Part shown: in pieces, positions 36,011 through 46,485 of the stretch | Layout: each line of letters opens with the position of its first letter | How positions within the stretch are numbered: position 1 is the first letter of the stretch | Assembly (NCBI GenBank): GCA_030068075.1 | Contig: CM057826.1 | Coordinates: 74,869,312-74,933,311, forward strand | Length of the DNA stretch: 64,000 nucleotides | Direction: 5' to 3' | Source: Paguma larvata | Taxonomy: Eukaryota; Chordata; Mammalia; Carnivora; Viverridae | Made by a program: the position numbers and the translations under genes | The notes under the pieces: generated by a model | The model's input: only the letters and a program-made list of their open reading frames with translations | Databases searched by the model: none | What the model was told of the DNA's origin: nothing

Positions 36011-36553
36011 CCTCACATCATCTTTGTAATGCTCAAAAAAGTGTTTTTAAATGAATTAAAACAAAATCTCAAAAAAAAAAACACGCTGAAATAATTTTTC
36101 TTTGAATCTCAACTAATTATCATGTTATTATCTTATGACCCTGAATTCGTGTTAGCTTTGGTTATGCCTGGTTTCATGTTAATTTCTGACTCTACAGAAT
36201 AAAGTTTAAGCAACATCTCCACCTAATCACAGAACATAGTCACTGGAGCACTGGCACTTTAAAATCCTGAACAGAACACAGTCGATGATTAATTTGTACT
36301 CTCTAAGCTCTGGAGTAGTAAGGGAAGCAGGTTTCAACTAAGTAAACTCCTCTGCAGATTCCAAGAACAAAAAGAAGTCTATCTTAACTGGTACACCTGG
36401 ATCTTGAGAATTGTAATATGGCTGATCAAAATAACGTCACGAGACACACTTTTCATTCTCTAACTCAAATCCCAAACGTATCTTTTTCTTTTCACCACAT
36501 TTTCCCTTTTCTGTGATACGAAGCTTCGTAACCCCTATTCATACACCCTGACT
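36011..36553. other. Unique sequence, no gene seen
   Basis: AT-rich; no repeat or coding signal recognised. Confidence 0.5.
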
Positions 36554-37177
36554 CAGTAAAACCTTGGAATGTGAGTAACTTGTTCTGCGAGTGTTCTGCA
36601 AGATAAGCAAACATTTCTAATAAATTTTAATAAGTGAGTGACGTCTTGCAATATGAGTTGTACATGATGCTGAATATCACATGATCACAACCAAACCATG
36701 GTTTCTCTCTCTCTCTCTCCCTGCAGGATTATGGGTGAGTGTCAATGCAATGTCAAATTTCCATAAAATCCTCAAAAGGAGGCAAAAGCAAGTGTCATTG
36801 AACAGGTTCCTTCTTAAAGTTGCATGAAAAGAACAAGATTCCATTGAGCCAAGAGATAACAGTGATTCCATTAATGATAGTGAAAATCATCCTACACAAT
36901 AACCCTCCTCTCTCTTACCTCCCTCACACCAGCTACACAGGTTTCCAAAGTTAAGTGCAGGTTCATCTGTTTTTTTTTCTTTATATTTTATATTTCCTTA
37001 TTATTTTGCATTCTATTACAATATTATAATCATTTTTATATGAATATTTTGTGGTTGCGGAACAAATCATCTGAGTTTCCATTATTTCTTATGAGGAAAT
37101 TCACTTCAATATGTAAGTGCTTCAGATTACAAGCATGTTTCCAGAACAAATTATGCTCACAAACCAAGGATTTACTG
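36554..37177. mobile_element. Non-autonomous DNA transposon with terminal inverted repeats
   Basis: The left end CAGTAAAACCTTGGAATGTG and the inverted right end CAGTAAATCCTTGGTTTGTG match at 17 of 20 bases, and similarity continues through TTGTTCTG (about 36 bp). The 624-bp interior codes for nothing and includes a CT run at about 36704-36720. The right end is followed by TA, while the left flank has CT where TA would be expected. Size, ends and target point to a Tc1/mariner or pogo-type element of the kind seen in carnivores. Confidence 0.75.
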
Positions 37178-37409
37178 TATTTAGAAAAGCAAGTGCCTCC
37201 ACTGTCATACCTGCACATACCATGCCTATTCACCCAGTCATCATTCACTAACTGTGTGATATGGACACGGACTCTTTGTAGAGTGGGTCCTAAAGCAAAG
37301 TCTTTCCTTCACTCATTTCTTGAATCAATTATTACTCATCCTTTTGTTTTCCTGGAAACAAAACTATGAAAGATGAAAATGTAATCATTCTCTAAATGTT
37401 CTTAGTTTT

Positions 37410-37880
37410 CTAAATATTCTCTTGCTTAGAGATTTGTTGATATATTGATAAAATGACCATTTCTAGAGAAATTATGAGTGTCTGAACTACAAAACTTGGG
37501 TTTCTTTTTGCTAAATTATCAAAGGCATCTTTTGCCACCACTTGAAATGTATTAGAGATATCCTCCACAAATAGCATCTTTATTTATCTGAGAATTAGTA
37601 GAAGGCATGGTACCTGATCCAAAAATGTTGCGAATCTAATTCTCAAAAGCTGACTATAAATATCACTACCAAGAAGGTCAATAGTTTCATGGGTTGACTT
37701 TGAATGCAAAGTAAGTAACAAGTTCTCTAAGATAAACATCAAAACTGGAACTGGCTCTCCTACATTAATGCCAATCAGTTTCCATAATAACATTTTAACT
37801 TTTGATCTTGGTACCTTCTTCTCCATCTACAGCTAACTCCTATACTTTCAAGTGGTTCTCAACAATTCTTTATATTGTAT
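37410..37880 (-). pseudogene. Decayed coding-like sequence, parent unknown
   Basis: On the minus strand, 37584-37826 reads as an 80-codon frame whose core (EPVPVLMFILENLLLTLHSK, then STHETIDLLGSDIYSQLLRI) looks like real helical protein. A shift of frame near 37578-37600 continues it: 37577 down to 37410 reads MLFVEDISNTFQVVAKDAFD, then NLAKRNPSFVVQTLIISLEM and about 15 more residues before a stop. Upstream (37827 to about 37880) a third frame reads AVDGEEGTKIKS with stops. The composition and continuity across frames are unlike the surrounding AT-rich noise and suggest a retrocopy or relic exon of a helical (HEAT/armadillo-like) protein. I do not recognise the parent. No splice sites give a sensible exon, and the 25-bp gap between frames is too short to be an intron. 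Confidence 0.5.
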
Positions 37881-38129
37881 TGTTTCCAGTTTGTACATTA
37901 ACTTTAGCTACTTACTACCTTTTGTGTTGATGCTAGAGATTGTTCTTAAACAATAGTTTAAGATGGTTGATTTTCATAAAATTCCCAAGATTGCCTTGCA
38001 TACTGAGTGAAAACAGTATTCTAAAAATCTCTCCACATTTTTTGTGATTGCCACAGATTATGTGCTTTAGAAGGGCAAAATATATCTAATCCAGTGTTTG
38101 GAAGATGAAATAGAAGACATTTAACACTT

Positions 38130-38361
38130 AGTTTTGTTTTTTGGTTTGTTTTTGTTTTTGTTTGAGACACAGAGAGAGAAAGAGAGAGAGTGCTAGTGGG
38201 GGAGAGGGGCAGACAGAGAGTGGGAGACAATCTTAAGCAGGCTCCATACTCAGCATGGAGCCCAACCTGGGACTCCATCCCACCACCCTGGGATCACAAC
38301 CTGGGCCAAAATCAAGACTCAGATGCTTAACTAACTGAGCCACCCAGGCACTCACTCTCAT
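38130..38361 (-). mobile_element. Carnivore SINE, reverse orientation
   Basis: A degenerate T/TG tail, GA-rich tract, AAGCAGGCTCCATACTCAGC body and AACTGAGCCACCCAGGCAC end. ATTTAACACTT occurs at 38119-38129 and 38362-38372. Confidence 0.93.
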
Positions 38362-38372
38362 ATTTAACACTT

Positions 38373-39452
38373 TGAAACAAAATATATTTATACAGATGGT
38401 AAAATAGTTATATAACAAACTAATTTTATTAAGAAAATATTAAAAGTATCCCCTGCCTATCCCTGATACACAGGGTTTTTCATTTAATACTTTTCTGAGG
38501 ATATGAGTATTATTTGCAGAAGAGATCAATAAATGTTTCAAGTAAAAATATTATCATTAAATGTGCTACAATATAATAATTTAATAGCAACCTAGATATT
38601 CTTTGTCTGCAGCTGACCAAGATCATTGACTTGCTACCAATGAAAGACACCACAGAATAGAAAAAAAAATGTTAATAGAAAATGACAGGGTAGAACAACG
38701 AAGCTCCAAAATATCTAATTTTTCTCAGTTACAGGAAAAGCTTTATTCTTTGTCCTCATCTATGCTATGAATGAACCAACCAACTACATCTAATGTAATT
38801 TTAGTAGATTCTTCTCATAAGTAAGAGTCTATTATAGAGTAAGTTTCATACATTGTGTAGAAAGCTTTAAAATACAAGAACATTCTTCTATCTAATTTTT
38901 GGTAACCTATACAAAATTCTTTAGATTTATAATATACTTTGAGCCAATATAAATTCAATACCTCAACTGCTGCTAATATTTTTGTCAATAGTAGAGTACC
39001 CTTTTTCAAATGAATCTCAGAAGTAAAAGTCAATTAAAGGTAAGACTCTCATGACGTAATGCAACAATGTTTGGAAGACAGAACTACCAAGTTATACTGT
39101 GATAGATAAACCTAAGTCACAGGGAAAGCAGAAGTAAGCACAAAGACATAAGATACTTTGAAAACTAAACTTGGAAAACTAGACTCATATCCATCATTCC
39201 AGAATGATGAGAATGAGGACTCCTATTTCTACAGCTCTCTTGACATGTGGAGAACAGCAATCAAAGTCTAAGAAAAACAACTAGAATTACATTCCCTGTA
39301 ATACACTACATCCTGACAGTGAGCAAATATCTGCATAGATATCTTTCACAATGAGGCTAAGATAGGGATTTAAAGAATGAGTCACTGAGAACATTTACAA
39401 CTTTTCCACTTTGTTCATAAATCCACATGTATAAAATGTCCATCTTTCATTT
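38373..39452. other. Unique AT-rich sequence, no gene seen
   Basis: No recognised repeat or coding frame. Confidence 0.5.
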
Positions 39453-39468
39453 TTAAATGCCCAGCACT

Positions 39469-39665
39469 GGGGCACCTAGGTGACTCAGTTGGTTAAGTGT
39501 CTGACTTCGGCTCAGGTCCTAATCTCACAGGTCCCACATCAGACTCTGTGCCGACAGCTCAGAGCCTGGGGCCTGCTTCAGATTTTGTGTCTCCTTCTCT
39601 CTCTGCCCCTTCCCTGCTCATGCTCTGTCTCTCTCTCTCAAAAATGAATAAACATTTTTTAAAAA
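39469..39665 (+). mobile_element. Carnivore SINE
   Basis: GGGGCACCTAGGTGACTCAG head, CCGACAGCTCAGAGCCTGGG body, CT-rich tract and AAAAATGAATAAAC tail. Flanks TTAAATGCCCAGCACT (39453-39468) and TTAAGTGTCCAGCACT (39666-39681) match at 14 of 16 bases. Confidence 0.95.
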
Positions 39666-39779
39666 TTAAGTGTCCAGCACTAAAGTGTTAAATTCATTAG
39701 AAGCACATCGTTAGGGCAGAAATTAATTAAATAGGTTTAAATACAGGAGATAGCTGTCAAATGTCATCTAGAGAGGAAA

Positions 39780-40450
39780 AAAACTTTTTGAAATAACTAT
39801 TAAAAAACATTTTTCACATATAAAACAAAAAGAATTAATATCCACAAACACTTCATAAATAATTCAGAAAAAAATGAACAAAATGGACACAAATATATGA
39901 ACAATTCATATAGAAATACAAATGACTTAAACATGAAAATATGCTCAAAATGTGATAATTATTAGATAACTAAAACAGATGATAATCACTGATAGCATAT
40001 GGAGAAAAAGGCAGTTTCATATACATTTTGGGAAAGGGTAAGTTGGTGTGATCGTCCTAGGAAGAACATTTGGTAAAATCTAGCAAAATATAAAATAAAA
40101 TATATAGTTTGCCTTTTTTCCAAACAATTACTATAATTTCTCAGCAATTACTGTTTAATTACTTTTTTCTATTGTCACTCAGTATTTACTGTAAGCTCAA
40201 GTTCCATTCGTAATGAGGTCTTATCTATACTCTGTCTTCACACGTACATTTTTACAACCTCAATGAACAGAACTTGTCTCTGGATGTATAACCTGTGGCT
40301 CTCCTAGAGAAAGATTTCCAGGTATACAGTGATGATCACTGAGTCATTGCTGTTACAGGAAAATGTGGAAATGATATATCCATTAATGAAGAAATCTTAA
40401 ACTAAATTATACTTTAACTATAACTGTGCTACCAGTAAAAAGAAAGGTAT
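39780..40450 (+). repeat. Possible ancient L1 remnant
   Basis: CATGAAAATATGCTCAAAAT, GGAAAGGGTAAGTTGGTGTG and TCCATTAATGAAGAAATC follow the order of an old L1 ORF2 3' region (AAACATATGAAAAGATG...; TTGGTACAACC...; TCCATCAATAGG). It is highly diverged. Confidence 0.4.
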
Positions 40451-40726
40451 ACCTATGACTTGCTGATATAAAAAGATGTTCAGTTTGTGAAATTAGTAAA
40501 CTCATTTGTAATATCTAAATTTTATTTTCTTTATAAAAACTTCATTTTCAGTTATGTTTTTTATTAATCATCCATTGTATAACATAAATAGATGATAGAT
40601 AGATGATAGATATAGAAGTATAAAATCACATGGTATCAACAAAAATGTATGTATAATATAAACAAATATTTGATGATTACCCTGATTACCTAAAATGTTT
40701 TTTCCTATTAAAACTGTTGAGTGTGA

Positions 40727-40848
40727 GGACACCTGGCTGGCCCAGTTGGTAGAGAATCCAGCTCTTGATTTCAGGGTTGTGAGTTTGAGCCCCACACTGG
40801 ATATAGAGATACTTAAAAATAAAATCTTAAAAAAATAAAAATAAAAAG
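40727..40848 (+). mobile_element. Short carnivore SINE without CT tract
   Basis: GACACCTGGCTGGCCCAGTT head and GTTGTGAGTTTGAGCCCCAC (B box), then straight to ACTTAAAAATAAAATC. It is about 120 bp, a shorter type than most others here. Confidence 0.85.
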
Positions 40849-41016
40849 GTTCGGTGTGTAGCCTTGTTAGAATTTTATCTAAGAAGAGACTGGTGATTCA
40901 CATACCCATAACAACTTGCATTCACAACTTCCGAAATGAATTTTATACATACGATTTTTGAAAAGTACTAATACTGATCAAATTAAAAAAATGTTTGCCC
41001 CCAAAATATCAGTTTT

Positions 41017-41085
41017 GGGGCACCTGGGTGGCTCAATCAGTTAGGTGGCCAACTCTTAATTTTTTTTTAATGTTTATTTATTTTT

Positions 41086-41119
<34 letters not shown>

Positions 41120-41442
41120 GCCTGAGAGTGGAAGGGGAGGAGAGAGAGGAAGACACAGAATCTGAAGTGGGCTGCAGGCTCCAAGCTGTCAGCACAGAGT
41201 GCGATGTGGGGCTTGAACTCACAGACCATGAAATCATGACCTGAGCATAAGTAGGACACTTAACCAACTGAGCCACCCAGGCGCCCCAAGTGGCCAAATC
41301 TTAATATCAGCTCAGGTCATGATCTCATGGTGGTAGGATTGAGTCCTACATCACTCCACACTGAACATAGAGCGTGCTTGGGATTCTCTCCCTTTCTCTG
41401 CCTCTCCTCTACTCACACTCTTTCTCTCTATCATTTTTTTAA
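41017..41442 (+). mobile_element. Carnivore SINE split by a second SINE
   Basis: The head is at 41017-41060 (GGGGCACCTGGGTGGCTCAA) and the body resumes at 41288-41442 (CTCAGGTCATGATCTCATGG, CT-rich tract). ATCAGTTT flanks the whole at 41008-41015 and 41443-41450. Confidence 0.92.
41061..41287 (-). mobile_element. Carnivore SINE nested inside another SINE
   Basis: A reverse copy: T-rich start, long GA run, CAAGCTGTCAGCACAGAGTG body and GAGCCACCCAGGCGCCCC end. Flanks AGGTGGCCAACTCTTAAT (41043-41060) and AAGTGGCCAAATCTTAAT (41288-41305) match at 16 of 18 bases, showing that it duplicated host SINE sequence. Confidence 0.95.
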
Positions 41443-41450
41443 ATCAGTTT

Positions 41451-41817
41451 AATTTATAATCTATAAAAAAAGTTCTGAACTTCTTTCTACTGCAGTACAT
41501 TTAACAAAATATTAGTGACTAATCACGGATCCAAGAGAGAATTTCGGAGGTTGCCTTGTTCAACTTCCAGCCTGGACATACAATGCATGACAATCTGGCC
41601 TAGGACTGCCAGATACGGTTATTTCAAACCTTTCTCAGGTGACTGATACTTTCAATGTACAACCAACACTTCCCTCAAAAAGGTCATCCTTTGTCTCACC
41701 TAAATCTTTGCAAATAGTTTATTATTTTCTTCTCTGTGGGAATATGGAAATTATATAAAAAACAAGCAAACAAACAAAAACAACTTAACATGAATTGAAA
41801 CATAGAAGAAATGCTTT
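41451..41817. other. Unique sequence, no gene seen
   Basis: No recognised repeat or coding frame. Confidence 0.5.
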
Positions 41818-42006
41818 CGTTTTTTTTAAGAGAGAGTGAGAGAGAATCTGAGTGGGGGAGAGAGCAGAGGGAGAGAGAAGGAATCTTAATCAAACTCCGT
41901 TCCCAGTGCAGAGTCCCACAAGAGGCTCAGTCTCACCACCATGAGATCATGACCAGAGCCAAAATTAAGAGTCTTTTGTTTAAACAACTAAGACACCCAG
42001 GTGCCC
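41818..42006 (-). mobile_element. Carnivore SINE, reverse orientation
   Basis: T-run start, GAGAGAGTGAGAGAGAATC, CCATGAGATCATGACCAGAG and AACTAAGACACCCAGGTGCC end. Flanking duplication unclear. Confidence 0.9.
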
Positions 42007-43129
42007 TGGAAGTTCTTAACTAAGGAAATAAATTAAATCAATTAAAAGCACAAGACAAAAGTGCTGACTACAGAGTTCAGCATTCTATCTGGTTGCATAT
42101 AAAAGTGATTACTTATTTTTGAATGTTGTATTTAAACAAAAGCATAATATGGCATCCCCCAATAAGGTTTTAAGTGCTTTATTTCAGTTTCCTGCCCTCA
42201 CTTTCAGAATCATAAATATTCTCCTGCTAATCACATCCACACTCATTTCTCCCTCATCTCTCTTAATTCCTCAATTCTGTCTTAATGTGTCTATTATCAT
42301 TCTCTTGATTTCCTTAGTTGCTTCCTATTCAATTCTCCTTCTCTGTGTTGCTGTATATAGCTTAAGAAATTACCACTAATGGCTACCATAACCCAGTGAT
42401 ACATGTACAATTTTAGGGTCTATCATTTAGATTTTCTTTGCTTCCCATTTCTCATATTCTGTCATAATGACACTGACTTCTAGACTTTCCCATCCAGACT
42501 ATGAAACTCATTACTATTCAGAAGATACAGAAATATTATTTTGGCTGACAAACAAATATTTTGCATTTATAGATTCACATTCTGTCAGAGAATGTCCCTA
42601 TATCTCAAACAGGCTTTTTTTTTTTAACACTAAGAAAGCAACTTCTTATTCTTTGACATTTTCAAGGTATTTTTCCACTTCAGGAAGGCGTTTTCTCCAA
42701 CACAAAGAAAATGAGAGACACAGAATATTATATCCAAGAATACTAGGGGCAATTAAAATAGAAAACAATTTGTTAAGCATGGATTATCAGGCCCAGAATT
42801 CAAATTAATTTGCTCTATGTGACTGTGGCTGTTTGAGAGCATGTTGGTGCTACTATAACTGCGAGGGAAAAGGTGACAAATAATACTGAATGAGGAATAT
42901 GAGAAACCTTGATGGATTACGAGAACTTAATCATGAACAATAAAGAGTAAGTTGTTTAGTGGTTTAAGGTTTACAGCTGGAGGTCTAGCCCTATTGGATT
43001 CACCATATATAAAGTGAATTTCCTTTTTGGTGTCCGGGTGGGAGAAAGCTCTCTCTGCCTTGTTTCTAAGGAGTTTTTCCACTGCTATATTCACAACACC
43101 TAGAAAAGAATCTGGAATATTTATTCATG
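42007..43129. other. Unique sequence, no gene seen
   Basis: Frames at 42119-42379 and 42467-42808 (plus) lack recognisable domains; the first is hydrophobic because the sequence is TC-rich. Confidence 0.45.
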
Positions 43130-43141
43130 GACTTGGTGATT

Positions 43142-43344
43142 TTTTTTTTATGTTTACTTATTTATTTTGAAAGATAGAGCAAGAGAGTCAGGGAGGGGCA
43201 GAAAGAGAGAGAAAGAATCCCAAGCAGGTTCTGCACTGTCAGCACCAAGCCCAACACAGGGCTCAATCCCATCACCAAAAGATCATGATCTGAGACAAAA
43301 TCAAGAGCCAGACACTCAATCAACTGAGCCCTGCAGGCACCCCT
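43142..43344 (-). mobile_element. Carnivore SINE, reverse orientation
   Basis: T-rich start, GA-rich tract, TTCTGCACTGTCAGCACCAA body and GAGCCCTGCAGGCACCCC end. Flanks GACTTGGTGATT and GACCTGATGATT match at 10 of 12 bases. Confidence 0.92.
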
Positions 43345-43515
43345 GACCTGATGATTCTTATTCTATCTAATAACTTGGGCAATGTTATAGCATTAAATAT
43401 CTATCATCATCTATGATTATTTCAGAAAAAAAATTTAAAAGGCAGCATTTGTTTGACATACCATAGGACAGCAATAAAATTCCGTAATTTGCTATGAATT
43501 AAAAATGAATTTATG

Positions 43516-43731
43516 GGGGCACCTGGGTGGCTCAGTTCGTTAAGCATTCAACTTAAGCTCAGGTCACGATGTCATAGTTCCTGAATCTGAACCCCGCATC
43601 TAGCTCTGTGATGACAGCTCAGAGCCTGGAGCATGCTTCAGATTCTGTGTCTCCCTCCCTCTCTGCTCTCCCCAGCTCATGCTCTGTCTCTGTCTCTCAA
43701 AAATAAATAAACATTAAAAGAAAAAAATTTT
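43516..43731 (+). mobile_element. Carnivore SINE, cat-type body
   Basis: GGGGCACCTGGGTGGCTCAG head, GATGACAGCTCAGAGCCTGG body, AAAAATAAATAAACATT tail. AATGAATTTATG is identical at 43504-43515 and 43732-43743. Confidence 0.96.
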
Positions 43732-43836
43732 AATGAATTTATGAACAAAAATTCTTAAAATAATTTGTTATCCCAAATTAAATTTGGAATTACATATAGC
43801 ACCAGACAAGGGTCTTATTTAAAGGTGGCAAGAGCA

Positions 43837-44064
43837 GGGATGCCTGGGTAGCTCAGTTGGCTAAGCATACAACTTGAGCTCAGGTCATGGTCTCATGGTT
43901 CATGAGTTCGAACCCCGCATCTGGCTCTGTGATGACAGCTCAGAGCCTGGAGCCTGCTTCAGATTCTGTGTCTCCCATTCTCTCTGCTCCTCCCTATTGA
44001 CACTCTGTCTCTTTCTCTGTGCCTCAAAAATAAATAAACGTTTTAAAAAAGGTTTAAAAAAAAT
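43837..44064 (+). mobile_element. Carnivore SINE, cat-type body
   Basis: GGGATGCCTGGGTAGCTCAG head, GATGACAGCTCAGAGCCTGG body, AATAAATAAACG tail. It shares the GATGACAGCTC variant with the copy at 43516, about 100 bp away. AAAGGTG recurs at both flanks. Confidence 0.94.
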
Positions 44065-44071
44065 AAAGGTG

Positions 44072-45872
44072 ATGGGAGTGGTTCCATAATATATTTTTTC
44101 TTATATAAGATACCTTAGAGTTTTCAATAGCTATTCATAAGATTATTTTACCTAATTTGTTAGGATTCAAACAGACCATCCCAAGAGCAATCAAATTGTG
44201 TAAATCAAACTCTACTGTAGTGAACATTTTATTTTTGGGGTATAAATAAAGCAATCAGTTTAACAACTCTCATTTTGAGGGAAAGGTAAAGAAAAGGAAG
44301 AAATAAATAACCAAAAAAAGAAAAAAAATAACAAAGACTACTGCCAAAATTACTCAGATTAAATAACCAAAACTTATATGTAATCATTGCTATATCACAA
44401 GGTAATTAATACAATATGATATATAAATATGAGATTTGCTTTAATTAGAAATTTACTTCTAATAAATATGTAACATGATTATATAGTTAACATTTTGAAT
44501 TGAAATGTATCTCAATACTCACATAAAATAATGTTCCTGTCTGTGTCTCAAAAGTATTTCTACATTCCTTATTTCATCCATATTTGTCAGAGATTGCTAC
44601 TTTCCTTTCAACATATTATCTTCTTCCTAAGAATTAGTTTAACCATATTCATGGCTAAGACAAATTATTTAGCCACAAAATTCTAAATAAATCTCTTTGT
44701 TTTGTTTTTTGACAGAGGATGCTTCTTACCTTCTGGGTGTTTTCATTCCAGTTAAAGATGCCTCAGTCTAATACATCTTAAATGTACTCTTACATTTCTT
44801 CACTATCTACTACCAACATATGAGAAAACATTTTTCTAAACAGAATCTTTGGCCAATTTTAAGAATGGAAACTCTTGAACCAGCCAGACATTTCAGATCC
44901 TCCTAGCAATTATTTTTAGCGAAATAAGCCATATAAATATGCATCATTCCCCTGGGTCATTTGGTAAGAATATAGCTTTAAGCCAGATGTTCGTAATGAA
45001 CTTGAGGCACAGAAGAAACTTGCTAAGGTCAAAGAGCAGAAGAATTAGTAAAAGATCTCTGGAAAATTACAAAACAAACCTACATTCTGTGAGAATACAA
45101 TATATTGCTATATAAAAAGTTTTAAATCCTTCTTTGGAATTACAGCAGTCTTACCTTCCCTTAAGGGACACAAACAGCTTTATTGACAGTGACAACCATT
45201 CTCAAAAAGCACAACAACACAGAAATCATGGAGCCCACGTGTTGAAGATGCAGGCTCATGAGGTCAGAGTCTGAGTGCCTAAATTACTCTTTTGCAAAGA
45301 ACCTCCCTCCCCCCATTAGAAACATCTCTCTTGTACTTCACCTGCGTGAACAGTAAACCCTTGCATTTGACCCATTACCCACCCCTTGTCTTTCTGGCAC
45401 TACAGCAGCTAGTGTGACCTTCATCCACTCTACTTAACAAAAAGTTATCTTCCCTAACTCTGAGCATGACATAAAGATTAAGTTTCAAATTTGAAAGAAT
45501 TTGACCTTTAATGTGACCGTAGATGACCGTAAAGCTTTTCAACTTTCATACCTTTGAGATGCTTTTGATCTTCTAGTCACGTGATTTTGATGAAATAACT
45601 TTAAAATTTAGGTGGTTGATTTGAAAGTATGGCTATTTTTTCCTTGTACTAGTTTATCTCTTTCAAGAGTTTCGAAGTTTTGAAATTTTTCTCATGCTGG
45701 ATTATCAAAATTCTGATAATGCAAAAATACTGTAGAGTTCTAGTCAGGACTGAACTGTGGCACACCATTCACTGTCTATCAGACTATGTTAATGTTCGGT
45801 ATTAAGGTCTAAGTGGCCAACTGTGTGACCAACCTGTGTAACTATTCCACCATTTAAAATACAATATATCAT
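44072..45872. other. Unique AT-rich sequence, no gene seen
   Basis: No recognised repeat, and no frame with protein-like content. Confidence 0.5.
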
Positions 45873-46222
45873 GGGATGGCTGGGTGGCTCAGTCAGCTGA
45901 GAGTTTGACTTCAACTCAGGTCATGATCTCACGGTTTGGGGTTTGAGCCCTGCTTCAGGCTCTGTGTGGACAGCTCAGAGCCTGGAGCCTGCTTCAGATT
46001 CTCTCTTTCCCTCTCTCTCTCTCCCTCTGCCCCACCACTGCTCATTCGCTCTCTCTCAAAATAAAAATATAAAATAAAATAAAATATAAATATAAAGTAA
46101 AGTAAAATAAAAATATAAAGTAAAGTAAATAAAATAAACAAAATAAAGTAAATTTAAAACGTAAATTTAAAAAGTAAATAAAATAAAATAAAATAAATTA
46201 AAATAAAATAAAATAAAAATCA
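45873..46222 (+). mobile_element. Carnivore SINE with expanded A-rich tail
   Basis: GGGATGGCTGGGTGGCTCAG head, GACAGCTCAGAGCCTGGAGC body and CT-rich tract. A 160-bp (AAATA)n-like array follows (46059-46222) and runs directly into the next SINE. Confidence 0.93.
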
Positions 46223-46485
46223 GGGCGCCTGGATGGCTCAGCTGGTTAAGCATCTGACTTTGGTTCAGGTTATGATCATACAGTTCATGAGTTCAAGTCC
46301 CACTTTGGGTTAGCTCGAACCCCACATTGGATAAGCTCATGGCCTGCTTCAGGTGAATCCTGCTTCTCTTTCTTGCTCTCTGCCCCTTGTAGGATTCTCT
46401 CCCTCTCTCTCTAACCCTCTCTCTCTGCCCCTCACACACTTGTGCCCTCTCTCTCTCTTATTTATTTATAAATAAATAAATCATA
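46223..46485 (+). mobile_element. Carnivore SINE with duplicated B-box segment
   Basis: GGGCGCCTGGATGGCTCAG head. Then two adjacent versions of the B-box region, GTTCAAGTCCCACTTTGGGT (46291-46310) and GCTCGAACCCCACATTGGAT (about 46314-46333), where other copies have one. CT-rich tract and AAATAAATAAAT tail. Confidence 0.92.

Noticed and set aside
36554..37177. Inverted ends read as an RNA hairpin gene
   Set aside because: The pairing ends are 550 bp apart at the borders of a mobile element, with no loop-scale structure or promoter.
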